Source of the DNA: Candidatus Gastranaerophilales bacterium
Lineage (GTDB): Bacteria; Cyanobacteriota; Vampirovibrionia; Gastranaerophilales; Gastranaerophilaceae
Direction of reading: 5' to 3'
NCBI GenBank assembly: GCA_947628355.1
Contig: CANQZO010000018.1
Location: 1-15,121, forward strand
Length of the DNA: 15,121 bases
Part shown: one piece after another, positions 1 through 7,411 of the stretch
Layout of the letters: every line of letters starts with the position of its first letter
Position numbering within the stretch: the first letter of the stretch is position 1
The notes under the pieces: generated by a model
The model's database searches: none
What the model was told of the DNA's origin: nothing
The model's input: the letters and a program-made list of their open reading frames with translations, nothing else
Translations under genes and position numbers: made by a program

Positions 1-1258
1 CCACGCAGTTATCAACTGTTGCACAAGCCTTAACGGCTGCCTCCATAACTCCCGTATGACCTACCATATCGGGATTAGCAAAATTAACCAAGATAAACCC
101 GTATTCTTCATTATCTAAAGCGCCTAAAACTTTTTCGCAAACTTCAGGGGCGCTCATTTCGGGCTGGAGGTCATAAGTTGCAACCTTTGGAGAGTTAACA
201 AGTACACGTGTTTCAAGTTTATTTGGTGCTTCTACTCCGCCGTTAAAGAAGAATGTTACGTGTGCGTATTTTTCAGTTTCCGCCGTTCTAAACTGTTTTA
301 TCCCGTTTTTGTCCAGAACTTCGCCTAAAATATTAGTAAGTTTTTGAGGCTCAAACGCAACGGGGAACGGGAATGTTGCATCATACTGCGTAAATGTTAC
401 ATAATAAATATTTTTTCTTACTGCCTTGCGGTTAAAACCGTCAAAATTTTCAAAGTTTATTGCTTTTGAAATTTCTCTTGCGCGGTCGGGGCGGAAGTTA
501 AAGAAGATTATTGCGTCATTATCTTCAATGCGTGAATTTGAAACATTAATAACAGTAGGTTCAACAAATTCATCTGTTATATCTTTGTCATAAGAAGTCT
601 TAACCGCTTCAATTGCACTTTCTGCTTTATTGCCCTCGCCTAAGATAAGCATATTGTATGCTTTTTCAATTCTTTCCCAGCGGTTATCTCTATCCATAGC
701 GTAGTATCTGCCTGAAACTGAAGCTATAGGAGGCAATCCCGCCGTTTTTAATTTATCTTCAACTTTTTGCAAGAATTCAACCGCACTTTTTGGAGGCGTA
801 TCACGACCGTCTAAAAATGCGTGGAAGTATACTTTTTTCAGACCTTGTTGTTTCGCAAACTCTATTAATGCAAGTATGTGGTCAAGGGAACTGTGAACTC
901 CGCCCGTTGATACAAGCCCGTACAAGTGGAGCGATGAATTGTTTTTCTTTACGTGTTCAACTGCATTTAAAAATTTCTCATTTTTAAAGAAACTGCCGTC
1001 TTTGATTTCCTTATTAATCTTAGTTAATTCCTGATAAACAATTCTGCCTGCGCCTATATTTAAGTGTCCTACCTCGGAATTTCCCATTTGACCGTCGGGA
1101 AGCCCTACGTGTTCGCCGTCAGCAAATATTTGAATATTAGGTTCCGTTTTATAAAATTTATCTAAATTCGGAGTAGAAGCAGCTTTTGTTGCGTCTTTCG
1201 GGCTGTCTTTACTTATTCCCCATCCGTCCATAATACAAAGTAAAACTCTTTTTGTCAT
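1..1258 (-). CDS. gpmI: 2,3-bisphosphoglycerate-independent phosphoglycerate mutase (3' end truncated by window)
   Basis: This gene encodes the cofactor-independent phosphoglycerate mutase, which interconverts 3- and 2-phosphoglycerate in cytosolic glycolysis and gluconeogenesis using two metal ions and a phosphoserine intermediate. The translation starts MTKRVLLCIMDGWG, with metal-binding Asp11. The nucleophile motif GNSEVGH follows, with Ser61 as the catalytic serine. Further family motifs are GVHSS, HAFLDGRDTPP, FFNFRPDRARE and the late metal-site stretch ANPDMVGHTG near the window edge. About 419 residues are present of a usual length near 510, so the C-terminal part lies outside. The ATG at 1258 is preceded by a good Shine-Dalgarno (AAAGGGA) about 7 bases upstream, which fixes the start. 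A TATAAT hexamer at 1291-1296 on the minus strand is a possible -10, with no good -35. No relation to the defence genes is apparent. Confidence 0.97.
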   Translation of the reverse strand, partial: MTKRVLLCIMDGWGISKDSPKDATKAASTPNLDKFYKTEPNIQIFADGEHVGLPDGQMGNSEVGHLNIGAGRIVYQELTKINKEIKDGSFFKNEKFLNAVEHVKKNNSSLHLYGLVSTGGVHSSLDHILALIEFAKQQGLKKVYFHAFLDGRDTPPKSAVEFLQKVEDKLKTAGLPPIASVSGRYYAMDRDNRWERIEKAYNMLILGEGNKAESAIEAVKTSYDKDITDEFVEPTVINVSNSRIEDNDAIIFFNFRPDRAREISKAINFENFDGFNRKAVRKNIYYVTFTQYDATFPFPVAFEPQKLTNILGEVLDKNGIKQFRTAETEKYAHVTFFFNGGVEAPNKLETRVLVNSPKVATYDLQPEMSAPEVCEKVLGALDNEEYGFILVNFANPDMVGHTGVMEAAVKACATVDNCV

Positions 1259-1315
1259 AATGTTTCCCTTTTTTAATATCCTATATATTAATTATAAGTG
1301 AAACATAAAAAATAA

Positions 1316-1636
1316 TTATTCAAAAGTTTTAATAATATCTAATATTTGTTTTTGCTTATTAGGTTCAAGTAACTTGATTTTTGTTATAATTTGATTTATA
1401 AGAGAATTATTTTGACTTTTGGGCATAGAGAAACTAAATAAATCAATTTCTTGAATTTTTAAAACTTTACATATAGAACATAAATTTTTATATTTAATAA
1501 ATGTTTTACCGTTTTCTAACATACTTATAGTATTAGTTGAGACATTAGATAATTCTGCAAGTTTTTCTTGACTTAATCCGTTGCTAATTCTATAACCTTT
1601 TAATTTTTTTCCAAAACTTTTAAGAAATGTACTCAT
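1316..1636 (-). CDS. XRE-family HTH transcriptional regulator (copy 1)
   Basis: This is a small DNA-binding protein of 106 residues. Its N-terminal half is a Cro/C1-type helix-turn-helix (LKGYRISNGLSQEKLAELSNVSTNTISMLENGKT, about residues 12-46; the GLSQEKLAE and STNTISMLENG parts are the recognition core). A short, probably helical tail may serve in dimerisation. An in-frame TTG at 1696 would add 20 residues, but that extension is low-complexity and lies over a promoter and palindromes, so the ATG at 1636 is preferred. No clear Shine-Dalgarno precedes it, and the leader from the predicted promoter is only a few bases. The protein has the same size and layout as the regulator at 2483-2800, so the two look like paralogues. 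The target is unknown; self-control through the palindromes just upstream is likely. It ends 57 bp before gpmI and could be read together with it. Confidence 0.85.
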   Translation of the reverse strand: MSTFLKSFGKKLKGYRISNGLSQEKLAELSNVSTNTISMLENGKTFIKYKNLCSICKVLKIQEIDLFSFSMPKSQNNSLINQIITKIKLLEPNKQKQILDIIKTFE

Positions 1637-1647
1637 AACAATAGGGT

Positions 1648-1675
1648 ATAATAATTTTGTATTGTTATCTAACAA
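1648..1675 (-). promoter_or_regulatory. Predicted promoter of the XRE regulator at 1316-1636
   Basis: The minus strand reads TTGTTA (1670-1675), a 16-base spacer, then TATTAT (1648-1653). This matches 4 of 6 and 5 of 6 consensus bases. The expected start, near 1641, leaves a leader of about five bases before the ATG at 1636. The promoter overlaps one palindrome and abuts another. Confidence 0.45.
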
Positions 1676-1698
1676 TTTGTATTTGTATATATACAAAT
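1661..1698. promoter_or_regulatory. Two adjacent palindromes, candidate operator of the XRE regulator
   Basis: Two perfect inverted repeats lie side by side. The first is ATTGTTA-TC-TAACAAT at 1661-1676, covering the -35 hexamer of the XRE promoter. The second is the 18-bp palindrome ATTTGTATATATACAAAT at 1681-1698, just upstream of it. Sites of this size over a promoter are typical for autoregulating Cro/C1-type proteins, so they are proposed as binding sites of the adjacent regulator. This is inference; AT richness raises the chance of accidental palindromes. Confidence 0.45.
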
Positions 1699-1813
1699 TA
1701 AATTTGTTGTTTTTTGAGGCAATTTTTGATTTATATTTAAAAAATACAAATTACTTTAAATACGATAAATATTAGCATTCAAGCATATTAGTAATAAGAA
1801 AAAGGGTAATAAT

Positions 1814-2356
1814 TTAAATTTTTATTATGCCGTATTTTATCCCTACCACAACTGCCTGGATTGCATTTTTTGCATTTAATTTATTAAGCATACAATGATA
1901 GTAATAATTACAATCGTGCATATTATAGAAGTTTAATATTTTCATAATTTGTTTTCTTGTATAACTTTGAGACAGCAGTAATAAAAAATTATATTCTTTT
2001 TCTGATAATTCAAGACTTTTTGGTGTTTTCACTTCTACAGAAACGGGTATATTGTCAGATTTTAAAAATCTTTTTCTGCACCTTGGAGAAATATTTTTAT
2101 AAGAGATTATTTTTTGCTCAATAGCTTTTAATAATAATTTTTTACGGCTATGAACATTAAATTTTTTATAAAGATTTAATGTCCGTTTTTTTATATTGTT
2201 TGGTGTTTTATTAAGTTTTACAGCGATTTGCGGTATCGTATCACCAAGTGCAAGAAAAGTTAGCAACTCTTTTTGTGATTGTATAAGTTCTATTTTTTTT
2301 TGGTTTTTTAATTCTAAAAGTAAGGATTTATAATATTTTTTTGAAATTTTAAACAT
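1814..2356 (-). CDS. Protein with two tandem LuxR/GerE-like HTH domains
   Basis: This 180-residue basic protein is unusual in carrying two LuxR-type (GerE) helix-turn-helix modules and no sensory or receiver domain. The first module spans about residues 27-85 (SQKELLTFLALGDTIPQIA, then TPNNIKKRTLNLYKKFNV and a closing helix). The second spans about 113-180 (LELSEKEYNFLLLLSQSYT, then YYYHCMLNKLNAKNAIQA and GIKYGIIKI). The first is closest to the family pattern; the second keeps the frame but has a diverged recognition helix. The expected role is DNA binding and transcription control; the target is not known. It lies between two XRE regulators, divergent from the one at 2483. The ATG at 2356 begins MFKISKKYYK, with no obvious Shine-Dalgarno before it. 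It could equally be a diverged, degenerating regulator. Confidence 0.7.
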   Translation of the reverse strand: MFKISKKYYKSLLLELKNQKKIELIQSQKELLTFLALGDTIPQIAVKLNKTPNNIKKRTLNLYKKFNVHSRKKLLLKAIEQKIISYKNISPRCRKRFLKSDNIPVSVEVKTPKSLELSEKEYNFLLLLSQSYTRKQIMKILNFYNMHDCNYYYHCMLNKLNAKNAIQAVVVGIKYGIIKI

Positions 2357-2380
2357 AAATTTGGTAATTAATTATTTTAT

Positions 2381-2398
2381 TTCTATTTTTAAATAGAA
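2381..2398. promoter_or_regulatory. Inverted repeat in divergent regulator promoter region
   Basis: A perfect inverted repeat, TTCTATTT-TT-AAATAGAA, lies in the 126-bp AT-rich gap between the tandem-HTH gene (minus) and the second XRE gene (plus), about 25 bp upstream of the former's start. It is a plausible operator for one of these regulators. No convincing -35/-10 pair could be fixed in this gap. Confidence 0.3.
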
Positions 2399-2482
2399 TT
2401 TTATCATTATTTTGGTATTTTATCCATTTGTTTGCCAATTTAATTAGTTATATTTTGTTAAAAATTGTTTTATTTTTCTAAT

Positions 2483-2800
2483 ATGAAAGATATTAAAAAA
2501 TTACTTGGAAAAAGAATAAAAGAACTTAGGAAAGAAAAAAATCTTAGCCAAGACCAATTATCAGAACTTGTTGGTATTGACTCAAGAAGTATCAGCCATA
2601 TAGAAAACGGCGACACTTTTCCTTCTAAATCTCTTTTAGAAATAGCAAAAGCGTTAAATGTTTCTCTGCCCGAATTGTTTGAATTTGAGCACCTTAAATA
2701 TGATGCAAAATATAAGAAAAATTATATTGTTAAAAGTCTTGAAATTATTACGGACTCTGACTTAGATTTATTATTCAGAATAACAAAATCATTGAAATAA
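2483..2800 (+). CDS. XRE-family HTH transcriptional regulator (copy 2)
   Basis: This 105-residue Cro/C1-type regulator begins MKDIKKLLGKRIKELRKEKN. The helix-turn-helix covers roughly residues 8-62, with clear family signatures LSQDQLSELVGI, SRSISHIENGDTFPS and LLEIAKALNVSLPELFEF. The remaining 40 residues form a short, probably helical tail. It has the same size, domain position and type of tail as the regulator at 1316-1636, suggesting an old duplication around the tandem-LuxR gene. An in-frame TTG at 2465 would add six residues, but the ATG at 2483 gives the normal family start. It ends only 2 bp from the convergent TPR gene, with no terminator visible. Its proximity to cas9 (about 1.5 kb away, beyond the TPR gene) does not by itself imply a link. 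Confidence 0.88.
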   Translation: MKDIKKLLGKRIKELRKEKNLSQDQLSELVGIDSRSISHIENGDTFPSKSLLEIAKALNVSLPELFEFEHLKYDAKYKKNYIVKSLEIITDSDLDLLFRITKSLK

Positions 2801-2802
2801 AC

Positions 2803-4212
2803 TTACTTTCCAAATAATTTCATAATTTTATCAATAAGCCCTTCGTCACTACTTACGGAAACTGATGAAGAAGTATCCATTTTGGCTAATTTTTCTTTTA
2901 ATTTTTCCGTGTCGGGAGATAACGGAGCTTTTGCTAAATACTTTTCATAAGCCTCTTTAGCACTAACGGTATCTTTTAATTTTTCATAGCAAAAACCGAT
3001 TTTTCTGAATATTTCATTATCCCCTGTTCCTGTTTTTAGAGCTTTTTCGTAATATTCAAGCGCGTTTTTAAATTCGTACAAATCGGCATAAACATCGCCT
3101 AAACCTGCGAGTGCAAATGCATTATCGGGTTCTTGGCGGACAAGTTTTTCATAAAATTCCATTAAACTTGTTTTATCGCCCGAGGCTTCATTTATTTTTA
3201 TTATTTCTTTTACCGCTTCGCTTTTTGTCGGGTCTTGCCTATGCGCATTCAAATATTCAGCCAGTGCAAGCTCATAGTCTTGTTTATAAGAGTAACATCT
3301 GCCCATATTAAAGTGATAGCCGTATTGGTCATTTTTCTCATCGCACACTAAAGCCCGCATTTGGAAAACTAAAGGATTTTGCGGTGATAAATTCTCAAAC
3401 TTGTTAATATTTTCAAGGCATTTATCATAATCTTTAGTGTTAAAATAATATTCGGCAAGCAATGCAAAATAATTTGCGTTTGTTTCGTCTTTATATTGAT
3501 TTAAGAATGCAATAGCGTTGTCGTTATCGCCTTTCATAAGGTATGCTTTTATTTTGGTATATTCACTGCGGGCATTTTCGAGTGCTTTATCGTATTGACC
3601 CTCTTTAATATAAAGCCCTGCGAGGTATTCGCCAAGCTCATTTATCTCGGGGAACGCTTTAACACCGCGCTCTAAAGTATCAATTGCACTGTATCTGTCG
3701 CCTGTTTCATTATATAAATCGGCTAATTTATAATATATAGCCATATCATCTTTTTGTTCAAGTATTCTGAAATACTCATCAATTGCATTTTGTGTCTTGC
3801 CCTCATGCTCATAAGCCTTTGCCAATAGAAAACGAGCATTGATTATATCATTTTCTTCCGTTGTTGCATTAATAGCTTTTTTATAGTCATCTATTGACTG
3901 CGAAACTTTTTCATTAAGGATTTTATATTTTGCTCTTGTAATGTAATATTTATACTTATCTGTGTTTGAATAATAATCGAGCAGTTCTGAATAACCTATT
4001 AAAGCGTTTGGATTAACCTTAACAAGTTCTTCCCAATACTTAGGTGCAACGTCGTTTTTTTCAAGAGTCTTAGCCAAAAGCGCGATTTGTTCAAGATACT
4101 CGGGGTCATTTTTCATACTTTCGTAAGACTTTTCTAAAAGTTCATAGGCTTGTTCGTAGTGCTCCTCATCGGATAACATTTGCGCCTGCGCTAAAATTCC
4201 TTTGTTGCTCAT
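2803..4212 (-). CDS. Tetratricopeptide-repeat protein
   Basis: This 469-residue soluble protein consists almost wholly of tetratricopeptide repeats, the helical-hairpin scaffold used for protein-protein contacts. Typical repeat cores are EQAYELLEKSYE (about residues 19-30), ARFLLAKAYEHEGKTQNAIDE, IYYKLADLYNETGDRYSAID, YLAGLYIKEGQYDKALENA, FNMGRCYSYKQDYELALAEY, LAGLGDVYADLYEFKNALEY and RKIGFCYEKLKDTVSAKEAY. The last 30 residues are a Ser-rich linker (SSSVSVSSDEG) and a short basic helix (IDKIMKLFGK). No signal peptide or membrane segment is seen, so it is probably cytosolic. The start ATG at 4212 follows two AAAGGGA-type Shine-Dalgarno stretches. It is transcribed divergently from cas9 across a 125-bp gap. 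No catalytic domain is seen and no partner can be named. Confidence 0.9.
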   Translation of the reverse strand: MSNKGILAQAQMLSDEEHYEQAYELLEKSYESMKNDPEYLEQIALLAKTLEKNDVAPKYWEELVKVNPNALIGYSELLDYYSNTDKYKYYITRAKYKILNEKVSQSIDDYKKAINATTEENDIINARFLLAKAYEHEGKTQNAIDEYFRILEQKDDMAIYYKLADLYNETGDRYSAIDTLERGVKAFPEINELGEYLAGLYIKEGQYDKALENARSEYTKIKAYLMKGDNDNAIAFLNQYKDETNANYFALLAEYYFNTKDYDKCLENINKFENLSPQNPLVFQMRALVCDEKNDQYGYHFNMGRCYSYKQDYELALAEYLNAHRQDPTKSEAVKEIIKINEASGDKTSLMEFYEKLVRQEPDNAFALAGLGDVYADLYEFKNALEYYEKALKTGTGDNEIFRKIGFCYEKLKDTVSAKEAYEKYLAKAPLSPDTEKLKEKLAKMDTSSSVSVSSDEGLIDKIMKLFGK

Positions 4213-4279
4213 TATTTTTCCCTTTATCCCTTTGTTTTTATATATATCACAAATTAAGTTTTTTTTAAATAAACCATTA

Positions 4280-4332
4280 TTTACACAAGTTAATTAAATT
4301 TGTTATACTTGTAAAAAAGTAACTTTAGGGAG
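4280..4332 (+). promoter_or_regulatory. Predicted cas9 promoter and ribosome binding site
   Basis: TTTACA (4280-4285), an 18-base spacer and an extended -10 TGTTATACT (4301-4309) form a plausible promoter, with a start near 4316 and a leader of about 22 bases. AGGGAG at 4327-4332 is a strong Shine-Dalgarno five bases before the ATG. The 13-mer AATTAAATTTGTT (4292-4304) over the -10 element also occurs at 1696-1708 beside the XRE operator palindromes. Confidence 0.55.
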
Positions 4333-4337
4333 ACTAT

Positions 4338-7300
4338 ATGAAAAAGATTTTTGCGTTTGATATGGGAAAAGCCAGTATTGGCTACTGTGTAAGAGAAAAT
4401 AATGAAATAAGAGAACTTGGTTCAATAATAATAGATAAAGACCATTCTTCTGTAGCTGATAACAGAGCAAGAAGAAGGGTAATGAGAACTTTAAAATCTC
4501 ATAAGGCAAGAGAAAAATGGTTTAATGAACTTTGGCAAAAACATGGACTTTGTGTTTTAGATAAAAACGATGAAAAATTTAAAAGAGAATTTGCCACCAA
4601 AAATGATAATACAATTTATAATTCTACCTTGTTAAGAATAGCTTTAATTCAAGGCAGAAAACTTGACGAATGGCAGATATATAAAGCCTTGCATAATGCT
4701 TTCCAACGTAGAGGTTATGATATAAATATTGCCTGGGCTAACGGAACGGACGATGAAAAAGAAAATGAAGAAGCCGTTAAAAAATATTGCTGTATAGATG
4801 GTGTGGATATCATAAATTCGGAGGAATATAAATATCCTTGTTATTACGATGCTGTGCTTTTAGGGTTATGGGAAGAAAATAATCCTTATGAATTAAAAAG
4901 AGTAATAGGTTTAGCCCCGACAAAAGTCAGAACAACAGGCAGAGTTGCCCCAAGAGAACTTGTAGTAAAAGAATTATCAAAATTGTGGGAAGAAGCGAAA
5001 AAACAGCTTCCTCAGTTAGAAAAAATATCCGTTGAAGAATTTCTATACGGAAATTATAGAGAAGCATACGGTTCATATAAAAATCCTGAATGGATACAAT
5101 ATAGAGGTACTGCAAATGACTGGCAGGGAGTTTTAGGGCAAAAAATTCCGAGGTTTGATAACAGAGTCATTTCAAAATGCAAACTTTTACCAAAACGAAA
5201 TGTTTGTTCTGCTGATACTATTGAAAATATAATGTTTACCCTGTTAATGCAGTTAAAAAATTTAAGATTTATTGACAATGAAGTTAATAAACAAAGACCT
5301 TTAGCCTCTTGTGAAATTAAAGAAATATATGATAATAAATTGCCAATATGGATTGAGAATTTAAATAAATATAGAAAAGGAGAAACAAAAAATCCTTCGT
5401 TTACCGTTACTAAAACGGATATTGAAAATGTAATCGGTAAAAAAAGAATAAAAGACAAAATTGAACCCTTTAAAGCAAATATATCGGGGCGCAGTTCATT
5501 TTGCAAACGTGCTATGCAGATTATGATTGATATAATTTTGTCGGGTGATAATCCAAATGAAATTGATATTTCAAAGTATATTGATAAAGAAGGAACACCG
5601 AACGGGATAAGCGAAGAAGAAATAAAAACAATGCTCTCAAAAATCGGTGATTGGAACAATTTATTTATATCCGATAACCGTGATGAAATGGCACAAAAAG
5701 CTCAAAACGCAGATATAAAAAGTGATATTTTAATCGGTAATATAACAAACCCTGTTGTAAGAAACAGACTGCAAATATTTAAAAATCTTTTTAATGAACT
5801 AATATCAAGTAAAGGAAAACCTGATGAAGTCATATTTGAGTTTGTTCGTGACGGTGCTGATAACTCATTATTCGGCAGTATCAAAGCAAATGAAAACTTG
5901 AAATTTCAAAAAGTGCAAGAAAAAGAAAACGAACAAATTGTAAAAGAACTTCAAGAAGCAAATGCCGATGTAAAACAATACTTCTTAATGCATAAACTGG
6001 CAAAAGCACAAGAATTTAAATGCATATACTCCGGTCAAAAAATTTCACCGTCAGATTACCCTCTATGTGAAATAGACCATATATACCCTCGCAGTATGGG
6101 CGGAAATGATGCTTTATATAATAAAGTAGTATGTTTAAAAAAGGAAAATCAAGATAAAGGAGGCAGGACTCCTTATGAATGGCTGTTTTCTGATAAAGAG
6201 AGATGGGCAGAATACACCTTAAGAGTTACAAACTTAAAAGGAAAATTAGGAAAAAAGAAAGCAAGCCTGCTTGTACTTCCGCCTGATAAGTGTGAAAAAT
6301 TAATAGATAGCTATAACGGTTTAGCGGAAACTGCTCAAGTAGCCAAAGTCGCAAGTGCAATAACTCATTATATATGCGGTTGGGGAATGCAAACAAAAGA
6401 TAGTGAACGTCATGTATTTGTAGAAAACGGTTCAACTACTGCAAAAATCAGAAATATATATAAATTAAATTCTATTTTGGGTAATGATGAAAAGAAAAAC
6501 AGGGATAACCCGAAACATCATGCACTTGACGCAATATGTATAAGCTATGCAAGAAATTTAAAACTTGATGAACAAAAAAGAAGATATTATGTTGAGGGCA
6601 TAGATAGACCTTATATCGAACAAAAAATAAATGAACTTATGCCATTCCCGTATACACATAAAAAGCCGTTAAAAGCAAACACAAATCCGCTTGAAACAAT
6701 ATACGGAAAAAGAATAATTGATAACAAAGCATATATAACCTCAAGAGCCGGTATTGAAAGTATAAAAAAGGATATGAAAGCCATAAAAAATATAATAGAT
6801 AATGTTATAAAAGAAGATTTAATTTCAAAACTGGAACTGAATAATGAAGAATGGCAAAATATGCTTAAAAATTATGTTCACCCTAAAAAGAAAACGAGAG
6901 TAAAAAAGGTATTAACAATAGTGTCAGAAGGCATATTAGAAACCGATTTAAATGGCAGAGAAAGAATAGGGGAATATTCGGACTTTGGAACAAAAGGTAC
7001 TAAAGGACAATTTAAACACTCAAAAGGACATAAAGGGCAAATTCTTTATTACGATACAAATTGCAATGTTAAAGTAATGCCTATATTTGCTAATAAGTCA
7101 ACAAAAGAAGTTAAAGAAAAACTTACGGATATGGGCTGTAAGCTCTATAACTGCGGAGAAGTATTTTATTCAGGCTGTCTGGTTGAAATTCCTAATGACT
7201 TTAAAGCCGGAGCAGCAACTTTTCCAAAGGGAATTTATAAGCTAAGGACAATAATAAAATCAGGGCAGTTAAAATTAGAAAACAACATTGGAATAGAAAT

Positions 7301-7355
7301 AGTATCAAATGTAAAAGATTTAGCTTTATCAGGTTTTCATAAATTAAAAATGTAA
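4338..7355 (+). CDS. cas9: CRISPR-associated endonuclease Cas9, type II-C
   Basis: This 1005-residue protein is a compact Cas9, the RNA-guided nuclease that uses a crRNA:tracrRNA pair to find a PAM-flanked target and cut both strands. Visible order: RuvC-I (FAFDMGKASIGY, catalytic Asp8); Arg-rich bridge helix (NRARRRVMRTLKSHKAREKW, about 42-61); helical recognition lobe (about 62-490); RuvC-II (DEVIFEFVRDGAD, Glu501); HNH (CEIDHIYPRSMGGNDALYNK with Asp580 and His581, then Asn597 and Asn604); RuvC-III (NPKHHALDA, His728 and Asp731); and a C-terminal wedge/PAM-interacting region (about 820-1005) with GTKGTKGQFKHSKGHKGQ. The spacing from His581 to Asn604 (23 residues) equals that of SpCas9 His840 to Asn863. 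All nuclease residues are present, so the protein looks active. Length and operon content (cas9-cas1-cas2 only) indicate II-C. The PAM cannot be read from the sequence. cas1 follows after 35 bp. Confidence 0.98.
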   Translation: MKKIFAFDMGKASIGYCVRENNEIRELGSIIIDKDHSSVADNRARRRVMRTLKSHKAREKWFNELWQKHGLCVLDKNDEKFKREFATKNDNTIYNSTLLRIALIQGRKLDEWQIYKALHNAFQRRGYDINIAWANGTDDEKENEEAVKKYCCIDGVDIINSEEYKYPCYYDAVLLGLWEENNPYELKRVIGLAPTKVRTTGRVAPRELVVKELSKLWEEAKKQLPQLEKISVEEFLYGNYREAYGSYKNPEWIQYRGTANDWQGVLGQKIPRFDNRVISKCKLLPKRNVCSADTIENIMFTLLMQLKNLRFIDNEVNKQRPLASCEIKEIYDNKLPIWIENLNKYRKGETKNPSFTVTKTDIENVIGKKRIKDKIEPFKANISGRSSFCKRAMQIMIDIILSGDNPNEIDISKYIDKEGTPNGISEEEIKTMLSKIGDWNNLFISDNRDEMAQKAQNADIKSDILIGNITNPVVRNRLQIFKNLFNELISSKGKPDEVIFEFVRDGADNSLFGSIKANENLKFQKVQEKENEQIVKELQEANADVKQYFLMHKLAKAQEFKCIYSGQKISPSDYPLCEIDHIYPRSMGGNDALYNKVVCLKKENQDKGGRTPYEWLFSDKERWAEYTLRVTNLKGKLGKKKASLLVLPPDKCEKLIDSYNGLAETAQVAKVASAITHYICGWGMQTKDSERHVFVENGSTTAKIRNIYKLNSILGNDEKKNRDNPKHHALDAICISYARNLKLDEQKRRYYVEGIDRPYIEQKINELMPFPYTHKKPLKANTNPLETIYGKRIIDNKAYITSRAGIESIKKDMKAIKNIIDNVIKEDLISKLELNNEEWQNMLKNYVHPKKKTRVKKVLTIVSEGILETDLNGRERIGEYSDFGTKGTKGQFKHSKGHKGQILYYDTNCNVKVMPIFANKSTKEVKEKLTDMGCKLYNCGEVFYSGCLVEIPNDFKAGAATFPKGIYKLRTIIKSGQLKLENNIGIEIVSNVKDLALSGFHKLKM

Positions 7356-7381
7356 CTTGACAAAACACAAAATAACATTAA

Positions 7382-7411
7382 ATGTAGTATATGAGTTATC
7401 ATATACTACAT
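7382..7411 (+). promoter_or_regulatory. Perfect 13-bp inverted repeat covering the cas1 start codon
   Basis: Arms 7382-7394 (ATGTAGTATATGA) and 7399-7411 (TCATATACTACAT) are exact reverse complements around a 4-base loop (GTTA). The cas1 start codon at 7391-7393 is inside the left arm. In the mRNA this would be a hairpin burying the start codon; in DNA it could instead be an operator. No Shine-Dalgarno precedes cas1. A consensus -35 hexamer (TTGACA, 7357-7362) lies just after the cas9 stop, but no good -10 follows at the right distance. Confidence 0.6.

Noticed and set aside
790..987. 65-codon plus-strand frame inside gpmI.
   Set aside because: The opposite strand encodes conserved phosphoglycerate mutase motifs across the same bases.
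3111..3311. Open frame on the plus strand within the TPR gene.
   Set aside because: It is a shadow of the well-supported minus-strand TPR gene with no family resemblance of its own.
5054..5659. 201-codon open frame on the minus strand inside cas9.
   Set aside because: It lies fully antisense to the conserved cas9 reading frame, has no ribosome site or recognisable domain, and is typical of AT-rich coding shadow.
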